Of a stretch of DNA of 64,000 bases, positions 34,546 through 42,983 are shown in pieces. Below the pieces are notes generated by a model. The model saw nothing but the letters and a program-made list of their open reading frames with translations, did no database searches and was not told the origin of the DNA. Numbering within the stretch: position 1 is the stretch's first letter; every line of letters starts with the position of its first letter. A program made the translations under genes and the position numbers. The DNA comes from Palsa-504 sp963790065 (GTDB taxonomy: Bacteria > Actinomycetota > Actinomycetes > Streptosporangiales > Streptosporangiaceae): NCBI GenBank assembly GCA_963790065.1, contig CAWBNK010000006.1, positions 744,001 to 808,000 of the forward strand, written 5' to 3'.

Positions 34546-35139
34546 ATGAGCAGTCCCATGGTGCTCGCGGCCGTAAGCGACGGGATCCGCCGGATCCTGT
34601 GGAACTCGTTCGCCGCTGATCCCACGGTGCGCCCGCTGGTCGGCACCGAAGAGGCGATCGTGTTCCTCAACCCGACCCAGACCGCTCAGAACTCGTCGAA
34701 CCGCGTCTCCCTCTGGCTGTACCTGATCGCCGAGAACGAGTTCCTCAAGAACACCCCGCCGCAGCGGGTGGCCGACGGCACCGAGCAGTTTCCGCCGCTG
34801 GCCCTGGATCTGTACTACCTGTTCACGCCGTTCGGGCCTTCGGCCGAGGCGGACCTGCTCATCCTCGGGCGGGCCATGCAGGCCCTGTACGACAGCGCCA
34901 GGATCACGCTGATCAACCCGCAGGCCGTGGTCGCCGAAGACCTGAGCATCAACTTGTTCCGGCGCACGCTAGACGAGCTGAGCCGGGTGTGGGAGGCGCT
35001 GCAGGAGCCCTACCGGCTGTCCGTCTGCTATCAGGTCCGGGTCACCCGGGTCGACAGCACGCTCAGCACCATGGTGCACCCGGTGCTCGAGATGACGACC
35101 GACTTCACCCAGGACATGACCCTGGCAGGCCTGCCATGA
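34546..35139 (+). CDS. DUF4255 protein, eCIS tube/sheath-terminating cap (Pvc16-like)
   Basis: 197 residues of the DUF4255 family: VLAAVSDGIRRILWN at the start, NRVSLWLYLIAENEFLKNT, LALDLYYLFTPFG and a C-terminal SVCYQVRVTRVDS. In PVC/Afp-type particles Pvc16/Afp16 ends the tube and sheath at the distal cap. It opens the operon, whereas in PVC it is last. The ATG at 34546 begins MSSPMVLAAVSDG; an in-frame upstream ATG would add nine atypical residues. The last four bases overlap the next gene (ATGA). Confidence 0.88.
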   Translation: MSSPMVLAAVSDGIRRILWNSFAADPTVRPLVGTEEAIVFLNPTQTAQNSSNRVSLWLYLIAENEFLKNTPPQRVADGTEQFPPLALDLYYLFTPFGPSAEADLLILGRAMQALYDSARITLINPQAVVAEDLSINLFRRTLDELSRVWEALQEPYRLSVCYQVRVTRVDSTLSTMVHPVLEMTTDFTQDMTLAGLP

Positions 35140-35846
35140 CCACCCCGCTGACCGAGGCACGGGTGACCCGGGCCTGCGCGATCTTCACGGTGACGGACAG
35201 CTTCGTGATCCTGCGGGGTGTGGCCGGGCCGGGCGCGGCCCGCCAGGCCCGGGGGCCGATCGGCTTCGGCCTGACCGCGATCGGCACCGGCGCCGCACGC
35301 CAGCCGCTCGCCGCGGGCTGGGCGCTGCCCGTCGTCCAGGGCAGCTCCGGCGCGTTCATCAGCTACGGGATCATCGCCGACCCGTCGGGATGGCGGTCCC
35401 GCCCGTCCGGCCCGCCGCTGGCCGTGGAGGTAACGGTGACCGGCCCGGCCTACCGGGTTACGTCCCCGGTAAGCCTGCAGCTGGTCAACCTGGACCCGGC
35501 GCAGCTCACGACACCGATCACGCCGATCGCGGTCCAGCTCGGGCCGGGCTACGGCTACCCGTTCCCCGCCACGCCGGCCGGGTACTCCCTGGTCCGCGGC
35601 GAGGTGCTTAAGGCTGCGGGCGGCCCCGGAATAGACCAGGCGCAGGTCACGGCCACGGACGCGGCAGGCAACTGGTCGGACACGTACCTCACCGACGGCA
35701 CCGGGCAGTGGGTGTTCGCCATTCCCGACGCGCAGGCCGGCCAGATCACCATCACTGCCCGCAACCCGGCGGGTGCCCAGGTCTCGGCGCAGGTCACCGT
35801 CACGGTGTCCAGCACGATCGCCGTTCCCCTGCTCATTCTTCCCTGA
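35136..35846 (+). CDS. eCIS-associated protein with carboxypeptidase-regulatory-like beta domain
   Basis: 236 residues, not a core component of characterised eCIS that I recognise. The first ~140 residues (opening MTTPLTEARVTRACAIFTVT) are beta-rich and uncharacterised. The last ~95 (GYSLVRGEVLKAAGGPGIDQ to the end) look like a carboxypeptidase-regulatory/transthyretin-like sandwich. Overlap of 4 bp with the cap gene and 18 bp spacing to the sheath gene place it inside the operon. It may be a surface decoration or cap accessory; that role is inferred from position. Confidence 0.6.
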   Translation: MTTPLTEARVTRACAIFTVTDSFVILRGVAGPGAARQARGPIGFGLTAIGTGAARQPLAAGWALPVVQGSSGAFISYGIIADPSGWRSRPSGPPLAVEVTVTGPAYRVTSPVSLQLVNLDPAQLTTPITPIAVQLGPGYGYPFPATPAGYSLVRGEVLKAAGGPGIDQAQVTATDAAGNWSDTYLTDGTGQWVFAIPDAQAGQITITARNPAGAQVSAQVTVTVSSTIAVPLLILP

Positions 35847-35864
35847 CCGACCGAACGGAGCATC

Positions 35865-37538
35865 ATGCCTGAATACCTCGCCCCCGGCGTCTACGTCGAG
35901 GAAATCAGCACCGGGCCGGTCCCGATCGAGGGCGTGAGCACCAGCACGACCGGAATGGTCGGCCCGACCCCCCGGGGGCCGCTGCACCCGCAGCTGGTCA
36001 CCTCGTGGCTGGAGTTCCAGCTTTGGTACGGCGGCCTGACCGAGCTCGGGGCCTCCTCGGTATTCGCCGCCTCGGCGCAGCAGGGATTCGCCTACACTAC
36101 GTGGGCGGTCAATGGGTTCTTCAACAACGGCGGCAGCGAGCTGTTCATGGCCCGGATCGTCGGGGACCAGGCCCCGAATCCGCTGCCGAATCCGGCCCCG
36201 ACACCGCCGAGCCCGGCCGCGCTCGACCTGACGTGCACCACGGCGGCGGGTGCCACCACGCTGACCGTCCAGTCCGTGGGGCCGGCCGACCTGACCAATC
36301 AGATCTTCGTCCGGGTGGCCGATCCGACGCTGCGGGATCCGGCTAATCCGAACAATCCCGATCCGACTCGCAGGCAGATCAGCATCGCGTTCTACGATGT
36401 CGCCCCGCCCGTGCCGTTGGTCGACCCCTTGTCGCGCCTGTCGGCCGACCTGCGCAATCCCAACCGGCGCGACCCCACCATCCTGGAGGACTACGACAAC
36501 CTCCAGGCCGGGGACATCCTGGTCGCGCTGAGCGCGTCGACCCTCATCACCGTGGCCTTCGCGGCAGGTGCGCAGCCTGCCCTGCCGGACAAGGTGGCGT
36601 TCACCGCCCTGGCGGCGGGCAGCTACGGCTACCCGCTGGTCGACCTGAACTACATCGGCGACGAGACCAAGCCGCTCGACCAGCGGACCGGGCTGGCCGC
36701 GCTGGCCACCCTCGACGAGGTGGCGCTGCTGTGCGTGCCGAACGAGGTGACCGATCCGACCGGCACCATCACCGACGAGGTCCGCATCCAGTGCGAGCTG
36801 CTGCAGGACCGCTTCGCGGTCCTGCAGGTCCCGGCGGGCCAGTCCGACCCCGCGAGCATCTTCCCCCCGTTCGCCTCGTCCTACGTGGGCCTCTACTACC
36901 CCTGGCTCACCGTCGTCGACCCGATCACCCAGGCCACCATGTCGGTCCCGGCCGGAGGTCACATCGCGGGAGCCATCGCCGCGACCGACGACGCGCGCGG
37001 GGTGCACAAGGCGCCGGCCAACGTGGAGGTGGCCGGCATCCTGCTCAACGACCTGCCGGGCAACATCAAGCCGCTGGAGTACACGATCTCCAAGGGTGAT
37101 CAGGAGATCTTGAACCCCAGAGGGGTCAACGCGATCCGCGACTTCCGCACCAGCGGGCTCGGCATCCGGATCTGGGGCGCCCGGACCCTGTCCAGCGACG
37201 CCCAGTGGAAGTACATCAACGTCCGCCGCCTGTTCATCTTCGTCGAGCAGTCCGTCATCCGGGGCACCCAGTGGGTCGTCTTCGAGCCGAACGACGAGAC
37301 CACCTGGTCGCGCGTACGCCGCAGCCTCGGTGACTTCCTGACCAGCGTGTGGCGCAGCGGCGCCCTGGTCGGGGCGACACCGGACGAGGCGTTCTTCGTC
37401 CGCTGCGACAACACGACCATGACCCAGGACGACATCGACAACGGCCGCCTCATCTGCCTAGTCGGCATGGCGCCGGCCAGGCCCGCCGAATTCGTCATCT
37501 TCCGGTTCAGCCAGATCACCGGCCAGCCCACGTCCTGA
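35865..37538 (+). CDS. Contractile tail sheath protein 1
   Basis: 557 residues. The classical eCIS/phage sheath start, YLAPGVYVEEISTGPVPIEG, is followed by VGPTPRGPL, a variable surface-exposed insertion (about 110-330), DARGVHKAPANVEV and the conserved C-terminal domain GIRIWGARTLSSDAQWKYIN, NVRRLFIFVEQSVIRGTQWV and FVRCDNTTMTQDDIDNGRLI. The polymerised sheath contracts to drive the tube into the target cell. ATG preceded by CGGAG. This is the larger of two sheath genes, each followed by its own tube gene. Confidence 0.95.
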   Translation: MPEYLAPGVYVEEISTGPVPIEGVSTSTTGMVGPTPRGPLHPQLVTSWLEFQLWYGGLTELGASSVFAASAQQGFAYTTWAVNGFFNNGGSELFMARIVGDQAPNPLPNPAPTPPSPAALDLTCTTAAGATTLTVQSVGPADLTNQIFVRVADPTLRDPANPNNPDPTRRQISIAFYDVAPPVPLVDPLSRLSADLRNPNRRDPTILEDYDNLQAGDILVALSASTLITVAFAAGAQPALPDKVAFTALAAGSYGYPLVDLNYIGDETKPLDQRTGLAALATLDEVALLCVPNEVTDPTGTITDEVRIQCELLQDRFAVLQVPAGQSDPASIFPPFASSYVGLYYPWLTVVDPITQATMSVPAGGHIAGAIAATDDARGVHKAPANVEVAGILLNDLPGNIKPLEYTISKGDQEILNPRGVNAIRDFRTSGLGIRIWGARTLSSDAQWKYINVRRLFIFVEQSVIRGTQWVVFEPNDETTWSRVRRSLGDFLTSVWRSGALVGATPDEAFFVRCDNTTMTQDDIDNGRLICLVGMAPARPAEFVIFRFSQITGQPTS

Positions 37539-37568
37539 CCCCCTCGCTACGACCACGGAGGCAGCCCC

Positions 37569-38003
37569 ATGGCGACAGCCGCCCGCAACGACCCGTACAG
37601 CGCATTCAACTTCCTCGTCGATATCGACGGGGTCACCGTGGCGGGGTTCTCCGAGTGCTCGGGGCTGACCGCCGAGTCGGACCATATCGAGTACCGCACC
37701 GGGGACATGGACATCACCGTCAGCAAGCTCCCCGGCCTGCGCAAGTACGCCAACATCGTGCTCAAGCACGGGCTCACCAGCTCGACAGAGCTCTGGCAGT
37801 GGCGCCTGAAGGTCATCAACGGGCAGACTGACCGGCGATCCGGGTCGATCACCCTGCTCGACGAGGGGCGCAAACGAGCTCTGGAGTGGACTTTCACCCA
37901 GGCTTGGCCGTGCAAGTGGGAAGGGCCGACCCTCAACGGCAAGAACAACGAGGTCGCGATCGAAACGCTCGAGATCTGCCACGAGGGCCTGGTGCTGGCA
38001 TGA
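37569..38003 (+). CDS. Tail tube protein 1 (gp19/Pvc1-like)
   Basis: 144 residues, the standard tube length: NDPYSAFNFLVDIDGVTVAG, FSECSGLTAESDHIEYRTGD, then a beta-barrel with IVLKHGLTSSTELWQW and a closing EWTFTQAWPCKWEGPTLNG. Hexameric rings of this protein form the inner tube through which spike and cargo travel. An ATG with GGAGG 9 bp upstream; the stop overlaps the second sheath gene by 4 bp. Confidence 0.95.
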   Translation: MATAARNDPYSAFNFLVDIDGVTVAGFSECSGLTAESDHIEYRTGDMDITVSKLPGLRKYANIVLKHGLTSSTELWQWRLKVINGQTDRRSGSITLLDEGRKRALEWTFTQAWPCKWEGPTLNGKNNEVAIETLEICHEGLVLA

Positions 38004-39616
38004 CCGTCCCCGTCACGGCCGGCGCCGTCGCCCGGGCGCCAGGGGTCAACGTGGAGTGGGTCTCCGCCGACGTCCCGGTCCCGGCCGCAGTGCGCACCGA
38101 CGTGGCGGGATTCGTCGGGCTGGCCCCGCGCGGGCCGGCCCACCAGCCGGTCCGCCTGACCAGCTGGAGCCAGTACCAGGCGGTGTTCGGCGGCTACGAC
38201 CCGCGCTGCTGGCTCGCCTACGCGGTCAACGGCTTCTTCGCCAACGGCGCCGACGCGTGCTGGGTCGTCCGGGTCGTCGATCCGGACACGGCCCAGTCGG
38301 CCACCGCGGTACTCACTCCCGGGTTCGTGCCCGGCTCGGGCGCCGGGCCGGGCCAGCCGGTGCTCACGGCGACCGCGATCAGCCCCGGCCGCTGGGCCGA
38401 GGGCGCCCGGCTGACCACAGTCGACCTGGGTAGCGGACAGTTCTCCCTGATGGTGGACGTGCCCGGGACCCGGGAGATCTGGCCCGACCTGAGCCTGGAC
38501 GACACGGACGCGCAGTTCTACGGCACGGTCCTGAACGACCCGGCGCGCGGCTCGCAGATCGTCAACCTGGCCGGCCCGGCGGGCGCGAGCGTCGGCACCG
38601 GCACCGGCACGCTGTCCGGAGGTGCGGACGGCCTGGCCGGGCTGCAGTTCGGGCACTTCTCCGGCGACCTGTCTACCGCCACCGGCGGGCCATGCGGCCT
38701 GGGCGCGCTCGACGCCGTCGAGGAAGTGGGCCTGGTGGTCATCCCGGATGCGGTCAGCCGCGCGGCCCCGCCGGTGGCCGGCGAACGGCCGCCGGCGTTC
38801 AGCCCCGGCCAGACCGCCTGTCTCTACAACGCCCTGCTGGTCAGCTGCGCGAGTCAACGGCGGTTCGCGCTCTTGGACGAGCCCTCCGCCCAGGACCTGC
38901 CCGCGGACGCCCTGGCCTGGGCGCTGACCCTGCAGCAGGGGACGACCGCGGCCGCGTTCGGCGCCCTCGGTTACCCCTGGCTGCTCGTGGCCGATCCGCT
39001 CGGTGAGCCGGGCGCCGTGCTGCCGGTCCCGGGCAGCGGCCATCTGGCGGGCGTCTTCGCCTGCACCGACCTGACCGTCGGCGTGCACAAGGCCCCCGCC
39101 AACGCGACCGTGGCCGGCGCGCTGGACGTGGCGTGGCTCGTCGACGCGGCCACCCACGGTCGGCTGAACGTCGCCTCGGTCAACGCGATCACCATGCGGC
39201 CCGGTCGCGGCATCCGGATCATGGGCGCCCGGACCCTGGATCAGGGCGCCACCTGTCCGTACGTCAACGTCCGGCGGCTCATCTCCATGATCGAGCTGTC
39301 CTTGGTGTCAAGCCTGGCCTGGCTGGTCTTCGAGCCGAACACGCCGTCCCTGCAGGCCGCGGTCGAACGCGAGATCCGGGCCTTCCTGCTGTCGCTGTGG
39401 CAGCGCGGCGCCCTGGACGGCGCCCAGGCCACCGACGCGATGACCGTCCGCTGCGACGACACGACCACCACCCCCGACGATGTCGCCGCCGGGCGCCTTA
39501 TCTGCCTGATCGGCGTCCAGCCCCCCATCCCGGCCGAGTTCGTGACCGTGCGCATCGCGATCAGCCCGGCGGGCGTCCAGGTCGTGGCCGAGCAAGGAGG
39601 AACCGGTGGCCAGTGA
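38000..39616 (+). CDS. Contractile tail sheath protein 2
   Basis: 538 residues, paralogue of sheath 1. It opens APGVNVEWVSADVPVPAAVR, has VGLAPRGPAH, HLAGVFACTDLTVGVHKAPA and the C-terminal GIRIMGARTLDQGATCPYVN, NVRRLISMIELSLVSSLAWL and VRCDDTTTTPDDVAAGRLIC. PVC and Afp also carry more than one sheath gene; the minor ones may form the baseplate-proximal or cap ring. Start ATG 38000 overlaps the tube 1 stop, and the end overlaps tube 2 by 11 bp. Confidence 0.93.
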   Translation: MTVPVTAGAVARAPGVNVEWVSADVPVPAAVRTDVAGFVGLAPRGPAHQPVRLTSWSQYQAVFGGYDPRCWLAYAVNGFFANGADACWVVRVVDPDTAQSATAVLTPGFVPGSGAGPGQPVLTATAISPGRWAEGARLTTVDLGSGQFSLMVDVPGTREIWPDLSLDDTDAQFYGTVLNDPARGSQIVNLAGPAGASVGTGTGTLSGGADGLAGLQFGHFSGDLSTATGGPCGLGALDAVEEVGLVVIPDAVSRAAPPVAGERPPAFSPGQTACLYNALLVSCASQRRFALLDEPSAQDLPADALAWALTLQQGTTAAAFGALGYPWLLVADPLGEPGAVLPVPGSGHLAGVFACTDLTVGVHKAPANATVAGALDVAWLVDAATHGRLNVASVNAITMRPGRGIRIMGARTLDQGATCPYVNVRRLISMIELSLVSSLAWLVFEPNTPSLQAAVEREIRAFLLSLWQRGALDGAQATDAMTVRCDDTTTTPDDVAAGRLICLIGVQPPIPAEFVTVRIAISPAGVQVVAEQGGTGGQ

Positions 39617-40046
39617 GGGCAGCCGCAACGACCCGTTCCTCGCATTCCGCTTCGAGGTGAACCTGGCCGGGCTGCCCGCGGGCGGCTTCTCCGACTGCTC
39701 GGGCCTGGCCTCGGAGACCGAGATCACCGAATACCCCGAGGGCGGCCGCAACGACGCCGTGCACAAGCTGATCGTCCGTTCCAAGCAGCCCAACCTCGTG
39801 CTCAGGCGCGGGATCGTCGACCGCCTGCTGTGGGACTGGTATTACGACCTGACCCAGGGCCTGATCGTCACCCGTCACGGCACGCTGACCATCAAGTCGC
39901 CGGACGGCAGCTCCGCGGTCGCCGAGTGGGAATTCAGCGACGCGTTCCCCACCAAGTGGACCGGACCCGAGCTCAACGCGAGCCAGTCCGCCGTGGCCGT
40001 CGAGACCCTCGAACTTGCCCATAGCGGGTTGCGGAGGAGGACGTAG
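39606..40046 (+). CDS. Tail tube protein 2 (Pvc5-like, probable tube initiator)
   Basis: 146 residues, second gp19-type tube protein: NDPFLAFRFEVNLAGLPAGG, FSDCSGLASETEITEYPEGG, IVRSKQPNLVLRRGIVDRLL and a terminal WEFSDAFPTKWTGPELNASQ. In PVC/Afp the fifth gene product forms the tube ring joining baseplate hub to shaft; the position immediately before the DUF5908 and LysM genes matches that. GTG start inside the end of the sheath 2 gene. Confidence 0.93.
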   Translation: MASEGSRNDPFLAFRFEVNLAGLPAGGFSDCSGLASETEITEYPEGGRNDAVHKLIVRSKQPNLVLRRGIVDRLLWDWYYDLTQGLIVTRHGTLTIKSPDGSSAVAEWEFSDAFPTKWTGPELNASQSAVAVETLELAHSGLRRRT

Positions 40047-40238
40047 GTGCCGATCTTCATCGGGGAACTGTCCGCGCAGGTCACCATGCATTCCGGCGCG
40101 GCTCCGCTGACCCCCGCGCAGCTCGACCAGATCACCGAGCACGTGCTGCGCCGCCTGGCCGAGCGCCAGCGCGACGAGCAAAGGTCCCGCGCCGCCAACG
40201 GCGTGCGCGCCTCGGCCCTGCCGCAGGAGGAGCACTGA
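40047..40238 (+). CDS. DUF5908 small eCIS protein (Pvc6-like)
   Basis: 63 residues from a GTG that touches the tube 2 stop. The start MPIFIGELSAQVTMHSGAAP fits the DUF5908 pattern (short beta-strand start followed by a helix QLDQITEHVLRRLAERQRDE). In PVC and Afp the sixth gene has the same size and place between the tube and LysM genes. Its structural role is unclear. Confidence 0.75.
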   Translation: MPIFIGELSAQVTMHSGAAPLTPAQLDQITEHVLRRLAERQRDEQRSRAANGVRASALPQEEH

Positions 40239-40239
40239 C

Positions 40240-40929
40240 ATGCAGGTGGCTCCCCTGGTGATCGAGATCCTGGACACCGACGCCATCGACGGCGGGCGCG
40301 GCCTGCAGCAGCGGATGGAAGTCCAGTACAACCCCAACCAGTACAGCTTGTCCAAGAGCGCGCAGATCGCCGAGATCGCCATTCCCGGCCTGGACGCCCC
40401 GCTCCAGCAGTTCATCCGCGGGCAGACCGAGAAGCTGACCGTGGAGCTGCTGTTCGACACCGCCGCCCAGGGCATGGGCGTCGGCGCCCGCGACGTGCAG
40501 ACGCTGACCGGGCCGATGTACGAGCTGGTCAGGATCCAGCCCAAGACGCACGCACCGCCCCGGCTGCGGCTCACCTGGGGTCACAGCGGGCTGTCGTTCA
40601 AGGCCATCGCGGAGACCATCGACCAGAAGTTCGTCCTGTTCAGCCCGGAGGGCATCCCGCTGCGGGCCACGCTGACGATGACGTTCCGCGGCTACGCCAC
40701 GCTCGAGGAGCAGCTCGCGGACCTCAAGCTCGAGTCCGCCGACCAGACCAAGCAGCACGTGGTGACCCGCGGTGAGACCCTCAGCCAGATCGCCTGGGAG
40801 GAACTGGGGGATCCGACCCAGTGGCGGGTGCTGGCCGACGCCAACGCCGGCGTCGACCTACTGGATCCCACGCCGGGCACCAGCATCACCATCCCGCCGA
40901 TCGCTATCTTCGGGTCCGGGTCGTCATGA
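40240..40929 (+). CDS. LysM-containing baseplate hub protein (Pvc7-like)
   Basis: 229 residues. An N-terminal tail-associated domain has MEVQYNPNQYSLSKSAQI and FIRGQTEKLTVELLFDTA. A C-terminal LysM motif follows, HVVTRGETLSQIAWEELGDP, then QWRVLADANAGVDLLDPTPG and TSITIPP. This arrangement is that of eCIS Pvc7/Afp7 and T4 gp53-like proteins that lock the hub to the tube. It overlaps the spike gene by 4 bp (ATGA). Confidence 0.92.
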   Translation: MQVAPLVIEILDTDAIDGGRGLQQRMEVQYNPNQYSLSKSAQIAEIAIPGLDAPLQQFIRGQTEKLTVELLFDTAAQGMGVGARDVQTLTGPMYELVRIQPKTHAPPRLRLTWGHSGLSFKAIAETIDQKFVLFSPEGIPLRATLTMTFRGYATLEEQLADLKLESADQTKQHVVTRGETLSQIAWEELGDPTQWRVLADANAGVDLLDPTPGTSITIPPIAIFGSGSS

Positions 40930-42059
40930 CCACCCAGCCGATCTACATCGGCCAGGACTTCTACGTCCCCGGCTTCGAGATGCGGTTGCGCGGCGCGAAC
41001 GTCCCGCGTGACGTGATCCGCGACGTGATGCAGGTCAGCTTCAAGGACAGCCTGACCGACGTCGACAGCTTCGACATCACCATCAACAACTGGGACGCCG
41101 AGTCACGGACGTTCAAGTACAGCGACGACTACCTGTTCGATCCGGGCTCCGAGATCGAGCTGTGGATGGGATATCACGACAGCTCGCTCAGCCTGATGAT
41201 CACCGGCGAGATCGTGGAGCTGAGGCCGTCGTTCCCGTCGGCCGGCCAGCCCACCCTGGTCATCCACGGGCTGGATCTGCTGCACCGGCTGCGCAAGGAG
41301 CAGCGGTCCAAGGCCTGGGTGGCCAAGACTGACACCGAGATCGCCCGGCAGATCGCCAGCGACCTCGGGATCGCGCTCGCCCCGCAGTCGCCGGATGTAC
41401 TGGCCCTCGAGCCGCGATACGACTACCTCATCCAGGACAACGCCTATGACATCATCTTCCTCCTGGACCGCGCCCGCCGGATCGGATACGACCTGCGGGT
41501 GCTCGAGGCGGGCACGGACGGGTCGGTGCAGGACCGGCAGCTGTACTTCGCGCCGTCGACCAGCGTGCAGCGGCCCACCTACGAGCTGGTGTGGGGCAAG
41601 TCCCTGGTCGAGTTCCAGCCCAGCCTGAGCACGGCCAACCAGGTCGGTTCGGTCACGGTCCGCGGCTGGGACGCGGTCAACAAGCAGAAATTCGAGCACA
41701 CCGCCACCCTGGATGACCTCAAGACCAGGGGCCTCGGCCCGCAGGGCCGCAACCAGACCCTCTACCGCTCCTTCTCCGACCGCAAGGAGGTCGTCGCGAC
41801 CAAGATCGTGGCCAGCCAGGCCGAAGCCGAGCAGCTTGCCCTGCAGACCCTCCAGATCATCGCCAAGGGCCTGGTCACCGGGACGGCGACAGTGGTCGGC
41901 CTGCCCGACCTGCGGACCGGCAACGTGGTCATGATCTCGGGGATCGGGACCCGGTTCGACGGCCGGTACTTCATGACCGACAGCACGCACACGGTCAGCG
42001 ACGCGGGGTACGTCACGCAGTTCGGCTTCCGCCGCGAGGAAGTCCAGGGGAGTGCGTGA
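40926..42059 (+). CDS. Spike hub protein, phage late control gpD-like (N-terminal half of a Pvc8/VgrG)
   Basis: 377 residues. It carries the gpD/gp27-like fold seen in VgrG N-termini: FEMRLRGANVPRDVIRDVMQ, DVDSFDITINNWDAE, LMITGEIVELRPSFPSAGQP, DNAYDIIFLLDRARRIGYDL and a final GRYFMTDSTHTVSDAGYVTQ with FGFRREE. It forms the trimeric hub above the needle. In PVC this domain and the OB/needle domain are one polypeptide; here they are separate genes with overlapping stop and start. Confidence 0.9.
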   Translation: MTTQPIYIGQDFYVPGFEMRLRGANVPRDVIRDVMQVSFKDSLTDVDSFDITINNWDAESRTFKYSDDYLFDPGSEIELWMGYHDSSLSLMITGEIVELRPSFPSAGQPTLVIHGLDLLHRLRKEQRSKAWVAKTDTEIARQIASDLGIALAPQSPDVLALEPRYDYLIQDNAYDIIFLLDRARRIGYDLRVLEAGTDGSVQDRQLYFAPSTSVQRPTYELVWGKSLVEFQPSLSTANQVGSVTVRGWDAVNKQKFEHTATLDDLKTRGLGPQGRNQTLYRSFSDRKEVVATKIVASQAEAEQLALQTLQIIAKGLVTGTATVVGLPDLRTGNVVMISGIGTRFDGRYFMTDSTHTVSDAGYVTQFGFRREEVQGSA

Positions 42060-42580
42060 TGACGGCCCAGCCTGGCGTGGTGATCGGAGTGGTCAGCGAC
42101 CTGAACGACCCCGAGGGCCTCGGCCGGGTGATGGTGACGTACCCGCACCTGGCCGACGAGCCGAGCAACTGGGCCCGGCTGGCCCTGCCGATGGCCGGCG
42201 CCGGCCGGGGCACGTTCTTCCGCCCGGAGAAGGGCGATGAGGTGCTCATCGCCTGCGAACACGGCGACATCCGACAGCCGTACGTGGTCGGGAGCCTGTG
42301 GAGCAAGACCGACCAGCCGCCGGACCAGACCGGCTCGGCGACTGACAACAACATCCGGGTCATCGTCTCGCGCAGCGGGCACCGCATCACGCTCGACGAC
42401 ACGTCAGGCTCCGAGCGCATCGAGATTACCGATCACACCGGGAACCAGACCGTGGTCCTCGACGGCTCAGCCATCACGGTCAAGGCCTCGGGTGACGTGA
42501 CCGTCTCGGCTGGCGGCAACCTCAACCTCACCGCCACGGGCACCGTCAAGATCACCGGCGCCCAGGTCACCATCAATTAG
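42059..42580 (+). CDS. Spike protein, gpV/gp5-like OB and beta-helix needle (C-terminal half of a Pvc8/VgrG)
   Basis: 173 residues. The OB fold is GVVIGVVSDLNDPEGLGRVM, then PMAGAGRGTFFRPEKGDEVL and GDIRQPYVVGSLW. A needle follows with short beta repeats: HRITLDDTSGSERIEITDHT, VVLDGSAITVKASGDVTVSA, NLTATGTVKITG. I use ATG 42059, which overlaps the gpD-like stop and lies 6 bp after GGGGAG; a GTG one codon earlier is equally readable. It forms the membrane-puncturing spike with the PAAR tip. Confidence 0.9.
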   Translation: MTAQPGVVIGVVSDLNDPEGLGRVMVTYPHLADEPSNWARLALPMAGAGRGTFFRPEKGDEVLIACEHGDIRQPYVVGSLWSKTDQPPDQTGSATDNNIRVIVSRSGHRITLDDTSGSERIEITDHTGNQTVVLDGSAITVKASGDVTVSAGGNLNLTATGTVKITGAQVTIN

Positions 42581-42591
42581 GGGATACCGTA

Positions 42592-42981
42592 ATGGGCCAG
42601 CCAGCGGCCAAGCAGAACGACCGGATCGTGGCCATCGACACGCACCTGGTCCAGCCGCCCGGCCCGGTCCCGCCGGTGCCGGCGCCGTGCCCGTTCTCCG
42701 GCCCGATTACCGGCGGCGTCAGCGCCAACGTCCTCATCCAGGGCCTGCCCGCGGCGACGGCCGGCTCGACCGCCACCAACACGCCACCCCACGTGCCGGT
42801 CGGCGGAACGTTCGTCAATCCGCCCACCAACCAGGGCCTGGTGATCTCCGGCAGCGCCACCGTGCTGATCAACGGGAAGGCCGCGGCCCGGGCCGGGGAC
42901 ACGGCGCAGACCTGCAACGATCCGGTACCGATGCCGGTTGGCACCGTCGTGGCCACCAGCACCGTGCTGATCGGGGGCTGA
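42592..42981 (+). CDS. PAAR-like spike tip protein (Pvc10-like)
   Basis: 129 residues with the PAAR-type repeat layout: AAKQNDRIVAIDTHLVQPPG, FSGPITGGVSANVLIQGLPA, ATAGSTATNTPPHV, GTVLINGKAAAR-like SGSATVLINGKAAARAGDTA and VATSTVLIGG. Such cones cap the VgrG-like needle and bind a metal through His/Cys (His in THLV and PPHV, Cys in CPFS and TCND). The gene lies directly after the needle gene, as expected. Confidence 0.9.
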   Translation: MGQPAAKQNDRIVAIDTHLVQPPGPVPPVPAPCPFSGPITGGVSANVLIQGLPAATAGSTATNTPPHVPVGGTFVNPPTNQGLVISGSATVLINGKAAARAGDTAQTCNDPVPMPVGTVVATSTVLIGG

Positions 42982-42983
42982 CC

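Noticed and set aside
35031..37007. Long minus-strand open frame opposite sheath 1
   Set aside because: No domain features; composition is that of an antisense shadow, and the sheath on the plus strand is unambiguous.
37547..39157. Long minus-strand open frame opposite tube 1 and sheath 2
   Set aside because: Antisense shadow with Arg/Gly/Gln bias and no ribosome site.
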